Source: Prolixibacteraceae bacterium JC049 (GTDB taxonomy: Bacteria; Bacteroidota; Bacteroidia; Bacteroidales; Prolixibacteraceae). Taken from it: a stretch of DNA of 64,000 nt. The position numbers were made by a program, and so were the translations under genes. Of this stretch, positions 17,796 to 27,068 are shown in pieces (within the stretch, counting starts at the first letter, position 1; every line of letters begins with the position of its first letter). The notes under the pieces were generated by a model. That model did not search any database. It was not told where the DNA came from and saw nothing but the letters and a program-made list of their open reading frames with translations. Location: assembly GCA_023369685.1 (NCBI GenBank), contig SACZ01000003.1:396818-460817 (forward strand), written 5' to 3'.

Positions 17796-18950
17796 ATGTT
17801 AGAAAAAAGAAGAATTTACTTACCTCCTTTAAGCCTTGTTGGTCCTGGAGTAGTAGCTGATTTAGTGGAAGAGATTAAGTCAGAGGGTTATGAGAAAGTA
17901 CTTGTTGTTACAGACAAAGTATTGAACGAGCTAGGGATTGCTAAGAAGGTAACTGATAAAATGGTAGAGCAAAACATCGATTTTGTTATTTACGATGATG
18001 TTCAGCCTAACCCAACTTGTAAAAACGTGCACGATGGTTTAGCGGTGTTGCAAGAGAACAAATGTGATTTCATTTTGACTATTGGAGGTGGTTCTCCTCA
18101 GGATTGTGGAAAAGCAATTGGTATTTTGGCAACCAATGGTGGTCACATTCGCGATTATGAAGGAATTCATGTATCGAAAAAGAAAGCGACTCCAATTGCA
18201 GCTATCAACACAACTGCGGGTACTGCCAGTGAGGTAACCATTAACTATGTAATTACCGACGAAGAGCGTAAGGTAAAAATGGTAATGGTAGACAAAAACT
18301 GTTTGGTTTCGATGGCAGTAAACGATCCGGAATTAATGTTGGATAAGCCAGCAGCTTTGACTGCAGCAACAGGAATGGATGCATTGACTCACGCTGTAGA
18401 GGCATACGTAACTGTAGGTGCTTTCCACTGGTCGGATAACTTAGCTTTGTACGCTATTCGTTTAATTAGCGAAAGCTTACGCGATGCAGTAAAAGACGGA
18501 AAGAACCTAGAGGCACGTAGCAAAATGGCTTGGGCTCAGTTTATTGCAGGTCAGGCGTTTTCTAACTGTGGATTAGGATATGTACACTCTGCTGCTCACC
18601 AGTTGGGTGGTCAGTACGATTTACCTCACGGTGTTTGTAACGCTGTATTGTTACCACACGTAGAGCGTTTTAATATGTCTGCTTGTCCTGAGAAATTTGC
18701 TCAAATTGCAGTAGCAATGGGAGTAGATACAGCATCGATGACAACAGAAGAAGCAGCAGAAGCAGCATTGGAAGCCATTGCTAAACTATCAACTGATGTA
18801 GGTATTCCTGCTGGCTTGAAAGAGTTGGGTGTAAAAGAGGAAGATTTCGAAATGATGGCTAAAAATGCATTGGCTGATGTATGTACCGGAGGTAACCCTA
18901 AAGCGGTTTCAATGGAAGATGCAGTGCAGATTTACAAAAATGCCATGTAA
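17796..18950 (+). CDS. fucO: iron-containing alcohol dehydrogenase (FucO/YiaY-like lactaldehyde reductase)
   Basis: A 384-residue cytoplasmic group III (iron-activated) alcohol dehydrogenase. NAD-binding IGGGSPQDCGKAIG and INTTAGTASE motifs are present, followed by the metal-binding region ATGMDALTHAVEAY, GLGYVHSAAHQLGG and LPHGVCNAVLLPH, which supplies the Asp and three His ligands. It matches the YiaY/FucO type along its full length. In fucose and rhamnose catabolism, FucO reduces L-lactaldehyde to 1,2-propanediol. Its position at the end of a rhamnosidase cluster, and the fucosidase cluster later in the window, make that role attractive, but other short-chain alcohols or aldehydes are possible. 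It has its own promoter-like element and a strong terminator. The symbol is by similarity only. Confidence 0.85.
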   Translation: MLEKRRIYLPPLSLVGPGVVADLVEEIKSEGYEKVLVVTDKVLNELGIAKKVTDKMVEQNIDFVIYDDVQPNPTCKNVHDGLAVLQENKCDFILTIGGGSPQDCGKAIGILATNGGHIRDYEGIHVSKKKATPIAAINTTAGTASEVTINYVITDEERKVKMVMVDKNCLVSMAVNDPELMLDKPAALTAATGMDALTHAVEAYVTVGAFHWSDNLALYAIRLISESLRDAVKDGKNLEARSKMAWAQFIAGQAFSNCGLGYVHSAAHQLGGQYDLPHGVCNAVLLPHVERFNMSACPEKFAQIAVAMGVDTASMTTEEAAEAALEAIAKLSTDVGIPAGLKELGVKEEDFEMMAKNALADVCTGGNPKAVSMEDAVQIYKNAM

Positions 18951-19004
18951 TAGGCTGAATTCGATTTAAATTTTGATTCAGCACGCTTATTAATAGCGCA
19001 AAAT

Positions 19005-19053
19005 AAAAATGTCAGAACAAGTGAGATAGATCTCCAATGTTCTGACATTTTTT
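19005..19053 (+). terminator. strong, probably bidirectional terminator
   Basis: AAAAATGTCAGAACA (19005-19019) pairs perfectly with TGTTCTGACATTTTT (19038-19052), followed by T. The A run on the left gives the minus strand a T run as well, so it can also serve the converging GH16 gene. Confidence 0.9.
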
Positions 19054-19117
19054 GCTGGTTATTTGAGAGATGACGTATAATAGTTTTTCTGAATATCTAA
19101 AAGTTTGCCAGTTCAGC

Positions 19118-19897
19118 TTATAATTTATACGCTCTTACGTAATCGATAACAAATTTCTGTGGAAATATGGAGTCGTCGATTGGTCCTCCCCAACTTCCTC
19201 CTACAGCAGTGTTTAGCAAAAGATAAACAGGTGACGTAAACGATCCTTCGAAAGCTGTTTTAGGTACATCGAATTCGAAATAGAATTCATCATCAATGAA
19301 TACCTTGATGTGTGAACCTTTACGTTCTAAACCATATACATGGAAGTTGGTGTGTAAATCGGTGATTTTTATTTTACCCCCCTTGCTTTTGTGTTTGTAG
19401 TTCACTCTTGAGTCGGCCCAATGCATTGTTCCATATACAATATTAGGATCTTTGCCTACAAATTCCATGATATCTAATTCGCTGCACTTGGGCCATCCGT
19501 ATTTCGAACGATTAGTGCCCATCATCCAAATGGCTGGCCATATTCCTTTTCCTTTGGGTAGTTTCGCACGCACTTCAATTCTAAAGTCGCCTTTAAAACT
19601 TACGCGACCAAAAGTGTTGATGCTACCCGAGGTATAGCCAAAGTTTTTGTAGTCTTCCTTTTTCGACTCGATGATTAGATGTCCATTTTCAATGCGCACA
19701 TTGTCTAGTCGCTTTTCAGTATAATACTGTTTCTCTTTGTTGCGAATATAGCCCACTTCATAGGTCCACGATTTTGAGTCTGGAAGTCCGTCTTTGTTGA
19801 ATTCGTCGGCCCAGATAAGTTTTTTTGATGTTTCCTGTGCCTGACAACTGGTAATTATAGCTACCAAGGCGATAGCTATTAATAGAAGGTGTCTCAT
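19118..19897 (-). CDS. GH16 family beta-glucanase (laminarinase-like) lipoprotein
   Basis: A 259-residue exported jelly-roll enzyme. The start carries a signal with a lipobox-like ITSC (Cys18), so it is probably lipid-anchored. The GH16 catalytic motif is complete: ELDIMEFVG, with Glu140 nucleophile, Asp142 and Glu145 acid/base, in the bulged-strand form typical of laminarinases. Other family marks are LIWADEFN, WTYEVGY, RIEVRAKLPKGKGIWPAIWMM and FHVYGLERKGSHIKVFIDDE. Hydrolysis of beta-1,3 or mixed-linkage glucans is expected. It lies 64 bases after the MFS transporter on the same strand, so the two may be an operon. Confidence 0.9.
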   Translation of the reverse strand: MRHLLLIAIALVAIITSCQAQETSKKLIWADEFNKDGLPDSKSWTYEVGYIRNKEKQYYTEKRLDNVRIENGHLIIESKKEDYKNFGYTSGSINTFGRVSFKGDFRIEVRAKLPKGKGIWPAIWMMGTNRSKYGWPKCSELDIMEFVGKDPNIVYGTMHWADSRVNYKHKSKGGKIKITDLHTNFHVYGLERKGSHIKVFIDDEFYFEFDVPKTAFEGSFTSPVYLLLNTAVGGSWGGPIDDSIFPQKFVIDYVRAYKL

Positions 19898-19961
19898 GAT
19901 CTGAATAATTACGGTTTAAGGCTCGAATTTATGGAAAGATTCTGGGCGATACAACAGAATG

Positions 19962-21137
19962 TTATGTCAATTTCTTATGTTTTAGAAAGTAGGGGGTAAG
20001 AATAGCAATTCCCAGTGTTAAAATAATAATGCCCAGGCTCCAGTAAGCTGTACTTAACGAGTAATTATCTATTAGCCATCCGGCAAATGGACCAATGGCT
20101 ATAAAAAGTATGCGAATAATGAAGTTGCGCACCGATAGTACTGTAGCGCGAACGTTTGATGTGGTATAGTGGTTGATATTGTTTTTTAGCGAAGGGGTAG
20201 CAATTCCCCGAAGAAAATAGAAAAGGAACAGCAATGCCATACCGATGGTAGAGATGGTAAAACCGGCCAGTATATAAATTACAGGTATGCCCAACAGAAT
20301 GAGCAGATAGATGCCCCGCTGTTTTAATCGGTTTTCAATTTTATATGCAAAAATAGAGCTTGTTCCAACGGTTAGGTTCAGTGCTGTCCACATAGTTCCG
20401 AATAGAGCAACAGGAAGGTCTATTTGTTGGAAATAGGGCTGAATGAGCCATGCAAATGTAAGCGTTGAGGTACCAATTAATGATGAAAAGAGAATGGCTG
20501 TACGTAAGTTGAGGTCAGTCATACTCTCTTTTACGACTTTTAATATGTAACCCATGGTAGGATGTGCTAACATTTCGCGTTTGGGCTCTATGAGTAGGTA
20601 AGCTGCAGGAATAGCTAAAGCTGAAACGAATACCTGACAATAAACGGGGGTTCTGAACGAGATGGTTGCCAGAAGACCGGCCAAAATACCTGCAAGTGCT
20701 TCAGCGTAATTGCCTACCGAGGCCATTCTTCCTTCCAGTTTGGTGTACTCTGATTTTCGTTTTTGAGCTTTTAGCGAATCATATAATAAGGCCGAATCGG
20801 CTCCGGATATGAAGCTTTGCCCGATACCCAGGATTAGTTCGGCAGCAACAAAACCCCAGAAAGAGTGGGAAAGACTATAACCGAGAAATCCGGCGGCACC
20901 AAAAACACTTCCAATTAAAAGGGTTTTTCTTCGCCCTAGAACATCGGCAAAATATCCTGAAGGAATTTCCAGTGCGACAATACCAGTTGAGTAGATGGCT
21001 TTCAGTATGAAAATATCTTTCATGGTAAGATCGTTGTCTTGAAAAAACAAGACGATGATGGGCATTACCAGATTGAACCATTTGGAAATCTTGATAATGT
21101 ACAATGCGTAAATATTGTGGGCATACGATCGCAACAT
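19962..21137 (-). CDS. MFS transporter
   Basis: A 391-residue integral membrane protein with about 12 hydrophobic segments and the Major Facilitator loop 2-3 signature GYFADVLGRRKT, followed by LLIGSVFGAAGFLGYSL. It would move a small solute across the inner membrane by ion-coupled symport or antiport. The substrate cannot be told; related sequences are often annotated as drug or sugar efflux proteins. It is upstream of the GH16 gene on the same strand, so uptake of glucan breakdown products is one possibility. Confidence 0.85.
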   Translation of the reverse strand: MLRSYAHNIYALYIIKISKWFNLVMPIIVLFFQDNDLTMKDIFILKAIYSTGIVALEIPSGYFADVLGRRKTLLIGSVFGAAGFLGYSLSHSFWGFVAAELILGIGQSFISGADSALLYDSLKAQKRKSEYTKLEGRMASVGNYAEALAGILAGLLATISFRTPVYCQVFVSALAIPAAYLLIEPKREMLAHPTMGYILKVVKESMTDLNLRTAILFSSLIGTSTLTFAWLIQPYFQQIDLPVALFGTMWTALNLTVGTSSIFAYKIENRLKQRGIYLLILLGIPVIYILAGFTISTIGMALLFLFYFLRGIATPSLKNNINHYTTSNVRATVLSVRNFIIRILFIAIGPFAGWLIDNYSLSTAYWSLGIIILTLGIAILTPYFLKHKKLT

Positions 21138-21584
21138 CTCTTATTATTTGATGAACAAATATATAGGATATTAAATAATGAACAATGGTATTGGTGTTGA
21201 TGAATTGTAGAAATGACAAAATGTAATATAAAGTGACTTGTAGGTGTTAAAATGTATTGGAAATTTCATTGTTGATGTTTTTGAATATGGAAAATGGGCT
21301 TCTAATGTTAGTTTTTTGTAAACTCTGTTGAATGATGAAAAGAAATGGTAGAAGAGTTGTGGGGGGTGTTCGATTTTGTCTGTTGATTGGTAAGTGGTTG
21401 TTTTTGTGTTTGTTCTGTGTGTTTGAACATAGCGATGAGGTGTGTTTGTGTTTGTTTTAATGTTAATTGTGTGACAAAAAGATTGAAAAAAATCAAAAAA
21501 GATTTCATTTTGTCAAAACAATGTGTTTATATTTGTCACGAAGAATTTGAAAAAAGAAAGATAAATAATATAAAAACAGACAAA
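21138..21584 (+). other. 447-base intergenic region with a G/T-rich tract
   Basis: Divergent gap between the MFS gene and asnA. Bases about 21360-21480 are strongly G/T-rich on the plus strand, with repeated GTGTTTG-like words. An open frame runs through it into asnA but encodes a low-complexity Cys/Val stretch and is not credible coding. A -7 element is at 21528-21535. No other feature was recognised. Confidence 0.5.
21528..21535 (+). promoter_or_regulatory. candidate -7 element of asnA
   Basis: TATATTTG matches TAnnTTTG and lies 49 bases before the asnA ATG. A TTTG at 21509-21512 is upstream, but the 15-base gap is shorter than the usual 19-21. This placement supports starting asnA at 21585. 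Confidence 0.55.
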
Positions 21585-22622
21585 ATGAAACTTTACATTC
21601 CAGAAGGTTATAAACCATTAATCGATGCGAGACAAACTGAAACAGCTATTAAAAGAGTAAAAGACTTCTTTCAGTTGAATTTGGCTGCCGAATTACGATT
21701 GAGTAGAGTAACTGCTCCATTATTTGTAATGACAGGTACAGGTATTAATGATGACCTGAACGGTACAGAGCGATCGGTAAAGTTTCCTATTAAGGAATTG
21801 GGAGATGCTAAGGCCGAAGTGGTACACTCATTGGCTAAGTGGAAACGTCTAACGTTAGGAAGACTGGGGATTCAGCCTGGATACGGACTTTACACTGATA
21901 TGAACGCTATTCGTGCAGATGAAGAGTTAACCAACATTCACTCGTTGTATGTCGATCAGTGGGATTGGGAGCAAACAATGACTGCTGAAGATCGTACGCT
22001 TGATTTCTTGAAGAAAACTGTTCGAGGCATTTTCCAGGTGTTGCGCAGAACCGAGTTCTTTATTTGTGAGCAATACCCACAACTGTTGCCTCAGTTACCT
22101 GAAGAAATTACATTTATTCATGCCGAAGATCTGGCTCGTGAATTTCCTACTTTAAGTGCCAAAGAGCGCGAAAGTGAAGCGGCTAAGAAATATGGTGCTA
22201 TTTTCGTAATTGGAATTGGTGGAGAGTTAGAGGCTATTGGAGAAAAACACGATGGACGTGCTCCGGATTACGATGATTGGTCGACACCAACAGAAGGAGA
22301 GTACAAAGGCTTAAACGGTGATATTATCCTTTGGAACCCGGTATTGGAAAGTGCTTTCGAGATCTCGTCAATGGGTATTCGTGTGGACAAGGCGGCATTG
22401 TTGCGTCAGTTGGCTGTTTGTGGCGATGAAGCGCGTCAGGAACTGTATTTCCACCAAAAATTATTGAAAGATCAAATCCCATTATCTATAGGTGGTGGTA
22501 TTGGTCAATCGCGTTTATGCATGTACTTCCTACAGAAAACACATATCGCCGAAGTACAAGCCAGTATTTGGCCTGACGAACTATACGAAAAGTGCGAAGA
22601 AGCAGGTGTTCCGGTAATGTAA
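21585..22622 (+). CDS. asnA: aspartate--ammonia ligase (asparagine synthetase A)
   Basis: A 345-residue cytoplasmic enzyme making asparagine from aspartate, ammonia and ATP. The start at ATG 21585 gives MKLYIPEGYKPLIDARQTE, the usual N-terminus; upstream in-frame sequence is low complexity and lies before the promoter. Class II aminoacyl-tRNA-synthetase-like features are present: LRLSRVTAPLFVMTGTGINDDLNG, VVHSLAKWKRLTLG, LYTDMNAIRADEE, SIYVDQWDWE-type (here SLYVDQWDWE), ISSMGIRVD and the final GGGIGQSRLCMYFLQK. Length and motifs match the family throughout. Confidence 0.95.
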   Translation: MKLYIPEGYKPLIDARQTETAIKRVKDFFQLNLAAELRLSRVTAPLFVMTGTGINDDLNGTERSVKFPIKELGDAKAEVVHSLAKWKRLTLGRLGIQPGYGLYTDMNAIRADEELTNIHSLYVDQWDWEQTMTAEDRTLDFLKKTVRGIFQVLRRTEFFICEQYPQLLPQLPEEITFIHAEDLAREFPTLSAKERESEAAKKYGAIFVIGIGGELEAIGEKHDGRAPDYDDWSTPTEGEYKGLNGDIILWNPVLESAFEISSMGIRVDKAALLRQLAVCGDEARQELYFHQKLLKDQIPLSIGGGIGQSRLCMYFLQKTHIAEVQASIWPDELYEKCEEAGVPVM

Positions 22623-22798
22623 GCTACTTTAGCAATTCAAAAATATAACTCGAAATAGACTCATAGAAGAGTAAAAAAAGTCGAAAGTGAATTTTTTTTG
22701 AAAGACTTAACCTTTGCATAAGTCTGTCATTAAGAATTAGCTGCCGGCTTTTTTTGTGATGTGAGAGTAGTAAACACTGCTTTTTTTGAAATAAAAAG

Positions 22799-22829
22799 TT
22801 TGTAGCACTACAATTTTTGTCTATATTTG
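22799..22829 (+). promoter_or_regulatory. promoter of tRNA-Arg(TCT)
   Basis: TTTG (22799-22802), a 19-base spacer and TATATTTG (22822-22829) match the Bacteroidota -33/-7 consensus very well. The expected start near 22836 leaves a leader of about 60 bases before the tRNA. Confidence 0.75.
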
Positions 22830-22895
22830 CAATCGCAAAACGGAAATGAAAAGGCTTGAAAGCCGCATGAATAAAGCTTTTCGTGATGCAGGACT

Positions 22896-22969
22896 GGTCG
22901 AGTAGCTCAGTTGGATAGAGCAACAGCCTTCTAAGCTGTGGGTCGTGGGTTCGAACCCCGCCTCGATCA
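22896..22969 (+). tRNA. tRNA-Arg(TCT)
   Basis: A 74-base cloverleaf: acceptor GGTCGAG pairs with CTCGATC (one G-T), D arm AGCTCAGTTGGATAGAGC, anticodon stem ACAGC/GCTGT around CTTCTAA (anticodon TCT, reads AGA), T arm with GTTCGAACC, discriminator A. The CCA end is not encoded. Confidence 0.95.
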
Positions 22970-22985
22970 CAATATGTGAAAAATT

Positions 22986-23022
22986 AAGCGATGTACTACA
23001 GGTAGTTACATCGCTTTTTTGT
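22986..23022 (+). terminator. intrinsic terminator after tRNA-Arg(TCT)
   Basis: AAGCGATGTA-CTAC pairs with GTAG-T-TACATCGCTT (one bulged T), followed by TTTTTTG. It starts 17 bases past the tRNA. Confidence 0.9.
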
Positions 23023-23199
23023 TTTTATTTCATACCACTTTTCCTGCCATTGACATATAGATTGTACTCTGAACGAACTTGTGTTTTTTATTTGTGTATA
23101 AGGAAGTTGTTTCTGTTTTAGGTTGATCTGCTACATTAAATCATAAATTAAAATTTGAAATCTACTTCTCGAATCGTTACGGCAATGAAATAGAAATTT

Positions 23200-23207
23200 T
23201 ACATTTG
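23200..23207 (+). promoter_or_regulatory. candidate -7 element of purT
   Basis: TACATTTG fits TAnnTTTG and sits 40 bases before the purT ATG. The -33 half is weak. Confidence 0.5.
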
Positions 23208-23246
23208 CAGCTCAAATCACATCAAAACTCTACAAAAAGAAAAATC

Positions 23247-24413
23247 ATGGTTAAAAAGATCTTACTGCTAGGATCGGGAGAGCTGGGAAAGGAATTTGTT
23301 ATTGCTTGTCAGCGTCTTGGGCAAACTGTAGTTGCTGTTGATAGTTATGCAAATGCGCCGGCAATGCAAGTGGCCGACCAATCGGAGGTTATAAACATGT
23401 TAGATGGCGATGCATTGGATGCCATTGTAGCCAAACATAATCCCGATATTATTGTCCCAGAAATTGAAGCAATTCGCACTGAGCGTTTCTACGATTACGA
23501 GAAGCAAGGTATTCAGGTTGTACCAAGCGCTAAGGCTGCCAACTTTACAATGGATCGTCGTGCTATTCGCGATTTAGCAGCCCAAGAGTTAGGTTTGCGT
23601 ACAGCGCCTTATGTATATGCCAGTTCGTTGGAAGAGCTAAAGGCTGGGGTGAAAGAGATTGGTATTCCATGTGTGGTAAAGCCATTGATGTCTTCATCGG
23701 GAAAAGGGCAGTCGTATATTAAGTGCGAGGCAGATATCGAGCAGGCATGGAAAAATGCGGGCGATAAAGGTCGTGGCGATTCCAATACAATCATTGTTGA
23801 AGGTTTTGTAAACTTCAATAGCGAGATCACTCTTCTTACGGTAACACAGAAAAATGGCGAAACGCTTTTCTGTTCACCAATAGGGCATGTTCAGGAGCGT
23901 GGCGATTACCAACAAAGCTGGCAACCAGCATGTGTTAAGCCCGAAGATTTAAAGGTAGCTCAGGATATGGCTGCTCAGGTAACCAAATCGCTGACTGGTG
24001 CCGGAATTTGGGGCGTAGAATTTTTCCTTTGTGATGATGGGGTAGTATTCTCTGAATTGTCACCTCGTCCGCACGATACGGGAATGGTAACTTTGGCAGG
24101 AACGCAGAACTTCTCGGAGTTTGAATTACATTGCCGTGTCGTTTTAGGATTACCAATCAACGAAATCACTTTGGATAGAGCTGGTGTGAGTGCTGTAATT
24201 CTTGCTAAGAATGAGTTCGAAAATCCAACTTATAACGGATTATATGAAGCTGCTGCTACTCCAAAATCGGATATCCGCATTTTTGGAAAAACAACAGCGC
24301 GTGTAAATCGCCGTATGGGTGTAGCCTTGTGTCACGATCAGTTGGGATGCGACATGGATGCATTGGTCGAGAAAACCAAGGACATGGCCGCAAAAGTATC
24401 GGTTGAGAAATAG
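23247..24413 (+). CDS. purT: formate-dependent phosphoribosylglycinamide formyltransferase
   Basis: A 388-residue ATP-grasp enzyme that makes formyl-GAR from GAR, formate and ATP in purine synthesis. The ATG at 23247 gives [22 protein letters not shown], the standard N-terminus; the frame is open 14 codons upstream but that part overlaps the -7 element. Visible marks: LGSGELGKE dinucleotide-like start, [47 protein letters not shown] (ATP-grasp), [29 protein letters not shown]. Length fits the family. Formate use suits an anaerobe or facultative organism. Confidence 0.95.
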   Translation: MVKKILLLGSGELGKEFVIACQRLGQTVVAVDSYANAPAMQVADQSEVINMLDGDALDAIVAKHNPDIIVPEIEAIRTERFYDYEKQGIQVVPSAKAANFTMDRRAIRDLAAQELGLRTAPYVYASSLEELKAGVKEIGIPCVVKPLMSSSGKGQSYIKCEADIEQAWKNAGDKGRGDSNTIIVEGFVNFNSEITLLTVTQKNGETLFCSPIGHVQERGDYQQSWQPACVKPEDLKVAQDMAAQVTKSLTGAGIWGVEFFLCDDGVVFSELSPRPHDTGMVTLAGTQNFSEFELHCRVVLGLPINEITLDRAGVSAVILAKNEFENPTYNGLYEAAATPKSDIRIFGKTTARVNRRMGVALCHDQLGCDMDALVEKTKDMAAKVSVEK

Positions 24414-24439
24414 AATACTTTTATAATAATATAGAAGAA

Positions 24440-24467
24440 GGATGACTACCATTAGTCATCCTTTTTT
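24440..24467 (+). terminator. intrinsic terminator after purT
   Basis: GGATGACTA (24440-24448), a 4-base loop, TAGTCATCC (24453-24461) and six T. Confidence 0.92.
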
Positions 24468-24510
24468 GTATTCTTGTTTATTCTGAATTATTGAGCGAGT
24501 TGTGTAGTAA

Positions 24511-26874
24511 CTATTTAATCTCTAGTTGGTACTGGTCGTTAAAAGCAAGTACACCATCCATTTGTTCTCCCGATGGAGTGATGAAACCTTTAATTTTTCT
24601 GGTTTTTCCTTTCTGAATCAATTGCTCCAATTGCCCATCGGTAATGCTCTTTTGCATAAATTCGAATGGTATACGCATGCGACAACCATTCTTGAAGTTT
24701 TTACATCCCCAGGCTGTTTTTCCTTTTACAATTTCGCCTTGTTTACATGCAGGGCAGGTTAATGGTTCTTTTTCCAGAACCTGAACCTCCAATTGGTTTT
24801 GTTCGTTCAGTATGATTTTTCCATCTACTTTATTGTCATCTAGCAATAAGCCTTTAATCAATGGAGTTTCTTTCTTTTTACTTAGCGATTTTACCTGGTT
24901 GTCGGTTAGCTTTTTACCTGCAAATTCAAATGGTAAGCGTAGTTTACAGCCATTTTTCCATTCAGAACAGCCGTATGCTTCTTTTCCTTTCAGTAACTTT
25001 CCATTGCCACAAGCAGGACAAGGTAAGTCGGCCATTGCAGCTTTTTTCTTTTCCTGTTTTTCTGCCTCTTGTTGTTTCTTTTCTTCTTCCTGGTCGTAAA
25101 TTGTAATTCGATGGTACTGCGCTCGCTTCACATCAGTAATAATCTCGGTAACCATCTGCTTCAATTCTTGCATAAATGGACCAATCTGATATTCGCCAAG
25201 TTCGATCTGGCGCAATTTACGTTCCCATTGCCCTGTTAATTCTGCCGATTTAAGTAGCTCGTTTTGTATAGAGTCAATCAACTCAATTCCTGTAGGCGTT
25301 GCTACTAATCGTTTCTTCTCTTTACGAATATATCGGCGACGGAAAAGTGTTTCGATAATATTAGCACGCGTTGAAGGTCTTCCAATTCCGTTTTCCTTCA
25401 TTAAATCACGTAACTCTTCATCATCGACATTTTTCCCGGCAGTCTCCATTGCTCTAAGCAAAGTCGCTTCGGTATAATATTTAGGTGGTTGAGTCTGCTT
25501 TTCCTGTAATTCTGGCTCATGTGGCCCTTTTTCCCCTTTTTCGTAATGAGGTAAAATATTCTCATCGGCTTGAGTGGATACTTTTTCTCCCTGATAAACC
25601 ACGCGCCATCCCGGATCGATAATTTGTTTCCCGGTAGCTTTAAACTGGTGTTTATCTGCTTGCGCTTTAATGGTGGTGTTAGAAGCCAAACAGTCGGGAT
25701 AAAAAACAGAAATGAAACGCTTGGTTACCGTTTCGTATACTCTTTTTTCTTCCTGTGATAAATCGATTCGTGTAATTCCTGTAGGAATAATGGCATGGTG
25801 ATCGGTGATTTTCTTATCATCGAATACCTTTTTCGATTTACGAATAGCACCACCAGCTAAGATCGGCTGAATCAGTTGTTCGTACGATTTAAGTTTCTTT
25901 AATATTCCTGGTACTTTCTTGTAAATATCATTGGACAAGAAAGTGGTGTCAACACGTGGGTAGGTGGTTAGCTTCTTTTCGTAAAGCGACTGGATGGTGC
26001 GAAGTGTTTCGTCGGCACTCATCCCAAATTTACGGTTACATTCCACCTGTAATGCTGTAAGGTCGAACAAACGTAATGGGTGTTCTTTACTTTTCTTGGT
26101 TTCAACCGAAAGAATTTCAAGATCGTATTGTTTGATCTCTAGCATCGCTTGTTCTGCTTTCTCTTGTTCCGAGAAGCGACCATCGACATAAGAGAAGATA
26201 CCACCACGGTAGTTGGTTTTTATTTCCCAGTATGGTTCTGGTTTAAAATTGTCAATCTCTTTTTGTCGGTTTACCAATAGCGCTAAAGTGGGAGTTTGCA
26301 CACGACCAATGGAAAGTACTTGCTTATTCTGACCATATTTAAGGGTGTACATGCGTGTAGCATTCATTCCCAACAGCCAATCGCCAATGGCACGAGCACT
26401 TCCTGCTGCATAGAGTTTGTCGAAATTAGTTCCCTCTTGAAGCTTATCGAAACCTTCTTTTATAGCTTCTTCGGTAAGTGAAGAAATCCATAAACGCTTT
26501 ATTGGAACTTTGCATCCGGCAAGCTGGAGTACCCAACGTTGAATCAATTCTCCTTCCTGGCCGGCATCACCGCAGTTTATTACCTCGGTGGCGCTCTCCA
26601 TTAACTTTTCGATTATGCCGAACTGCTTTTGTACTCCTGAGTCGTCAATTACCTTAATTCCAAACTTAGGAGGAATCATGGGAAGTGTACTGATATTCCA
26701 GTATTTCCAACGCTCGGTATAGTCGTGTGGCTCTTTTAATGTGCACAGGTGTCCAAACGTCCAGGTAATTTGATATCCATTTCCTTCGAAATATCCATCG
26801 CGTCGTGAACGGGCACCTAAAATATCAGCTATCTCTTTTGCTACACTTGGTTTCTCAGCAATACAAACTTTCAT
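24511..26874 (-). CDS. topB: type IA DNA topoisomerase III
   Basis: A 787-residue type IA topoisomerase, which passes single strands to relax or decatenate DNA. The Toprim domain opens the protein (MKVCIAEKPSVAKEIADILG) with the acidic motif NCGDAGQEGELIQRW. The catalytic tyrosine lies in KLTTYPRVDTTFLS. The fold continues through the DHHAIIPTG motif and ENGIGRPSTRANIIETLFRR. Two C-terminal zinc-binding repeats follow (CPACGNGKLLKGKEAYGCSEWKNGC and CPACKQGEIVKG…), each with a short alpha-beta extension. In Bacteroidota, TopB homologues occur both as chromosomal housekeeping genes and on conjugative elements. No transfer genes are near, so a chromosomal copy is likely. Confidence 0.93.
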   Translation of the reverse strand: MKVCIAEKPSVAKEIADILGARSRRDGYFEGNGYQITWTFGHLCTLKEPHDYTERWKYWNISTLPMIPPKFGIKVIDDSGVQKQFGIIEKLMESATEVINCGDAGQEGELIQRWVLQLAGCKVPIKRLWISSLTEEAIKEGFDKLQEGTNFDKLYAAGSARAIGDWLLGMNATRMYTLKYGQNKQVLSIGRVQTPTLALLVNRQKEIDNFKPEPYWEIKTNYRGGIFSYVDGRFSEQEKAEQAMLEIKQYDLEILSVETKKSKEHPLRLFDLTALQVECNRKFGMSADETLRTIQSLYEKKLTTYPRVDTTFLSNDIYKKVPGILKKLKSYEQLIQPILAGGAIRKSKKVFDDKKITDHHAIIPTGITRIDLSQEEKRVYETVTKRFISVFYPDCLASNTTIKAQADKHQFKATGKQIIDPGWRVVYQGEKVSTQADENILPHYEKGEKGPHEPELQEKQTQPPKYYTEATLLRAMETAGKNVDDEELRDLMKENGIGRPSTRANIIETLFRRRYIRKEKKRLVATPTGIELIDSIQNELLKSAELTGQWERKLRQIELGEYQIGPFMQELKQMVTEIITDVKRAQYHRITIYDQEEEKKQQEAEKQEKKKAAMADLPCPACGNGKLLKGKEAYGCSEWKNGCKLRLPFEFAGKKLTDNQVKSLSKKKETPLIKGLLLDDNKVDGKIILNEQNQLEVQVLEKEPLTCPACKQGEIVKGKTAWGCKNFKNGCRMRIPFEFMQKSITDGQLEQLIQKGKTRKIKGFITPSGEQMDGVLAFNDQYQLEIK

Positions 26875-27068
26875 GGCAATTTGTGTTGTTTACTACAAAG
26901 GTAATTTTCTAAAAGGCAATTGAAAAATGAAGTTATCCACAATTGAGGTAACTTTCTGTTTTTCTGAACAGTATTTTTTTCGACCTAAAAAAAGCAAAGA
27001 AAATGGAGTGTTCAAGGCGCTGTTGGCATATGATTTGTTAATTCGAGGCAAACATAAATTAGAAAAGG

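Noticed and set aside
21387-21584. 66-codon N-terminal extension of asnA
   Set aside because: Low-complexity Cys/Val-rich sequence lying before the -7 element at 21528; asnA proteins start at the equivalent of ATG 21585.
22896-22969. tRNA-Arg(TCT) as an integration site
   Set aside because: No integrase and no repeated tRNA 3' end was found on either side.
24511-26874. topB as a sign of an integrated conjugative element
   Set aside because: No mobilisation, transfer or integrase genes are nearby, and the flanking genes are ordinary chromosomal ones.
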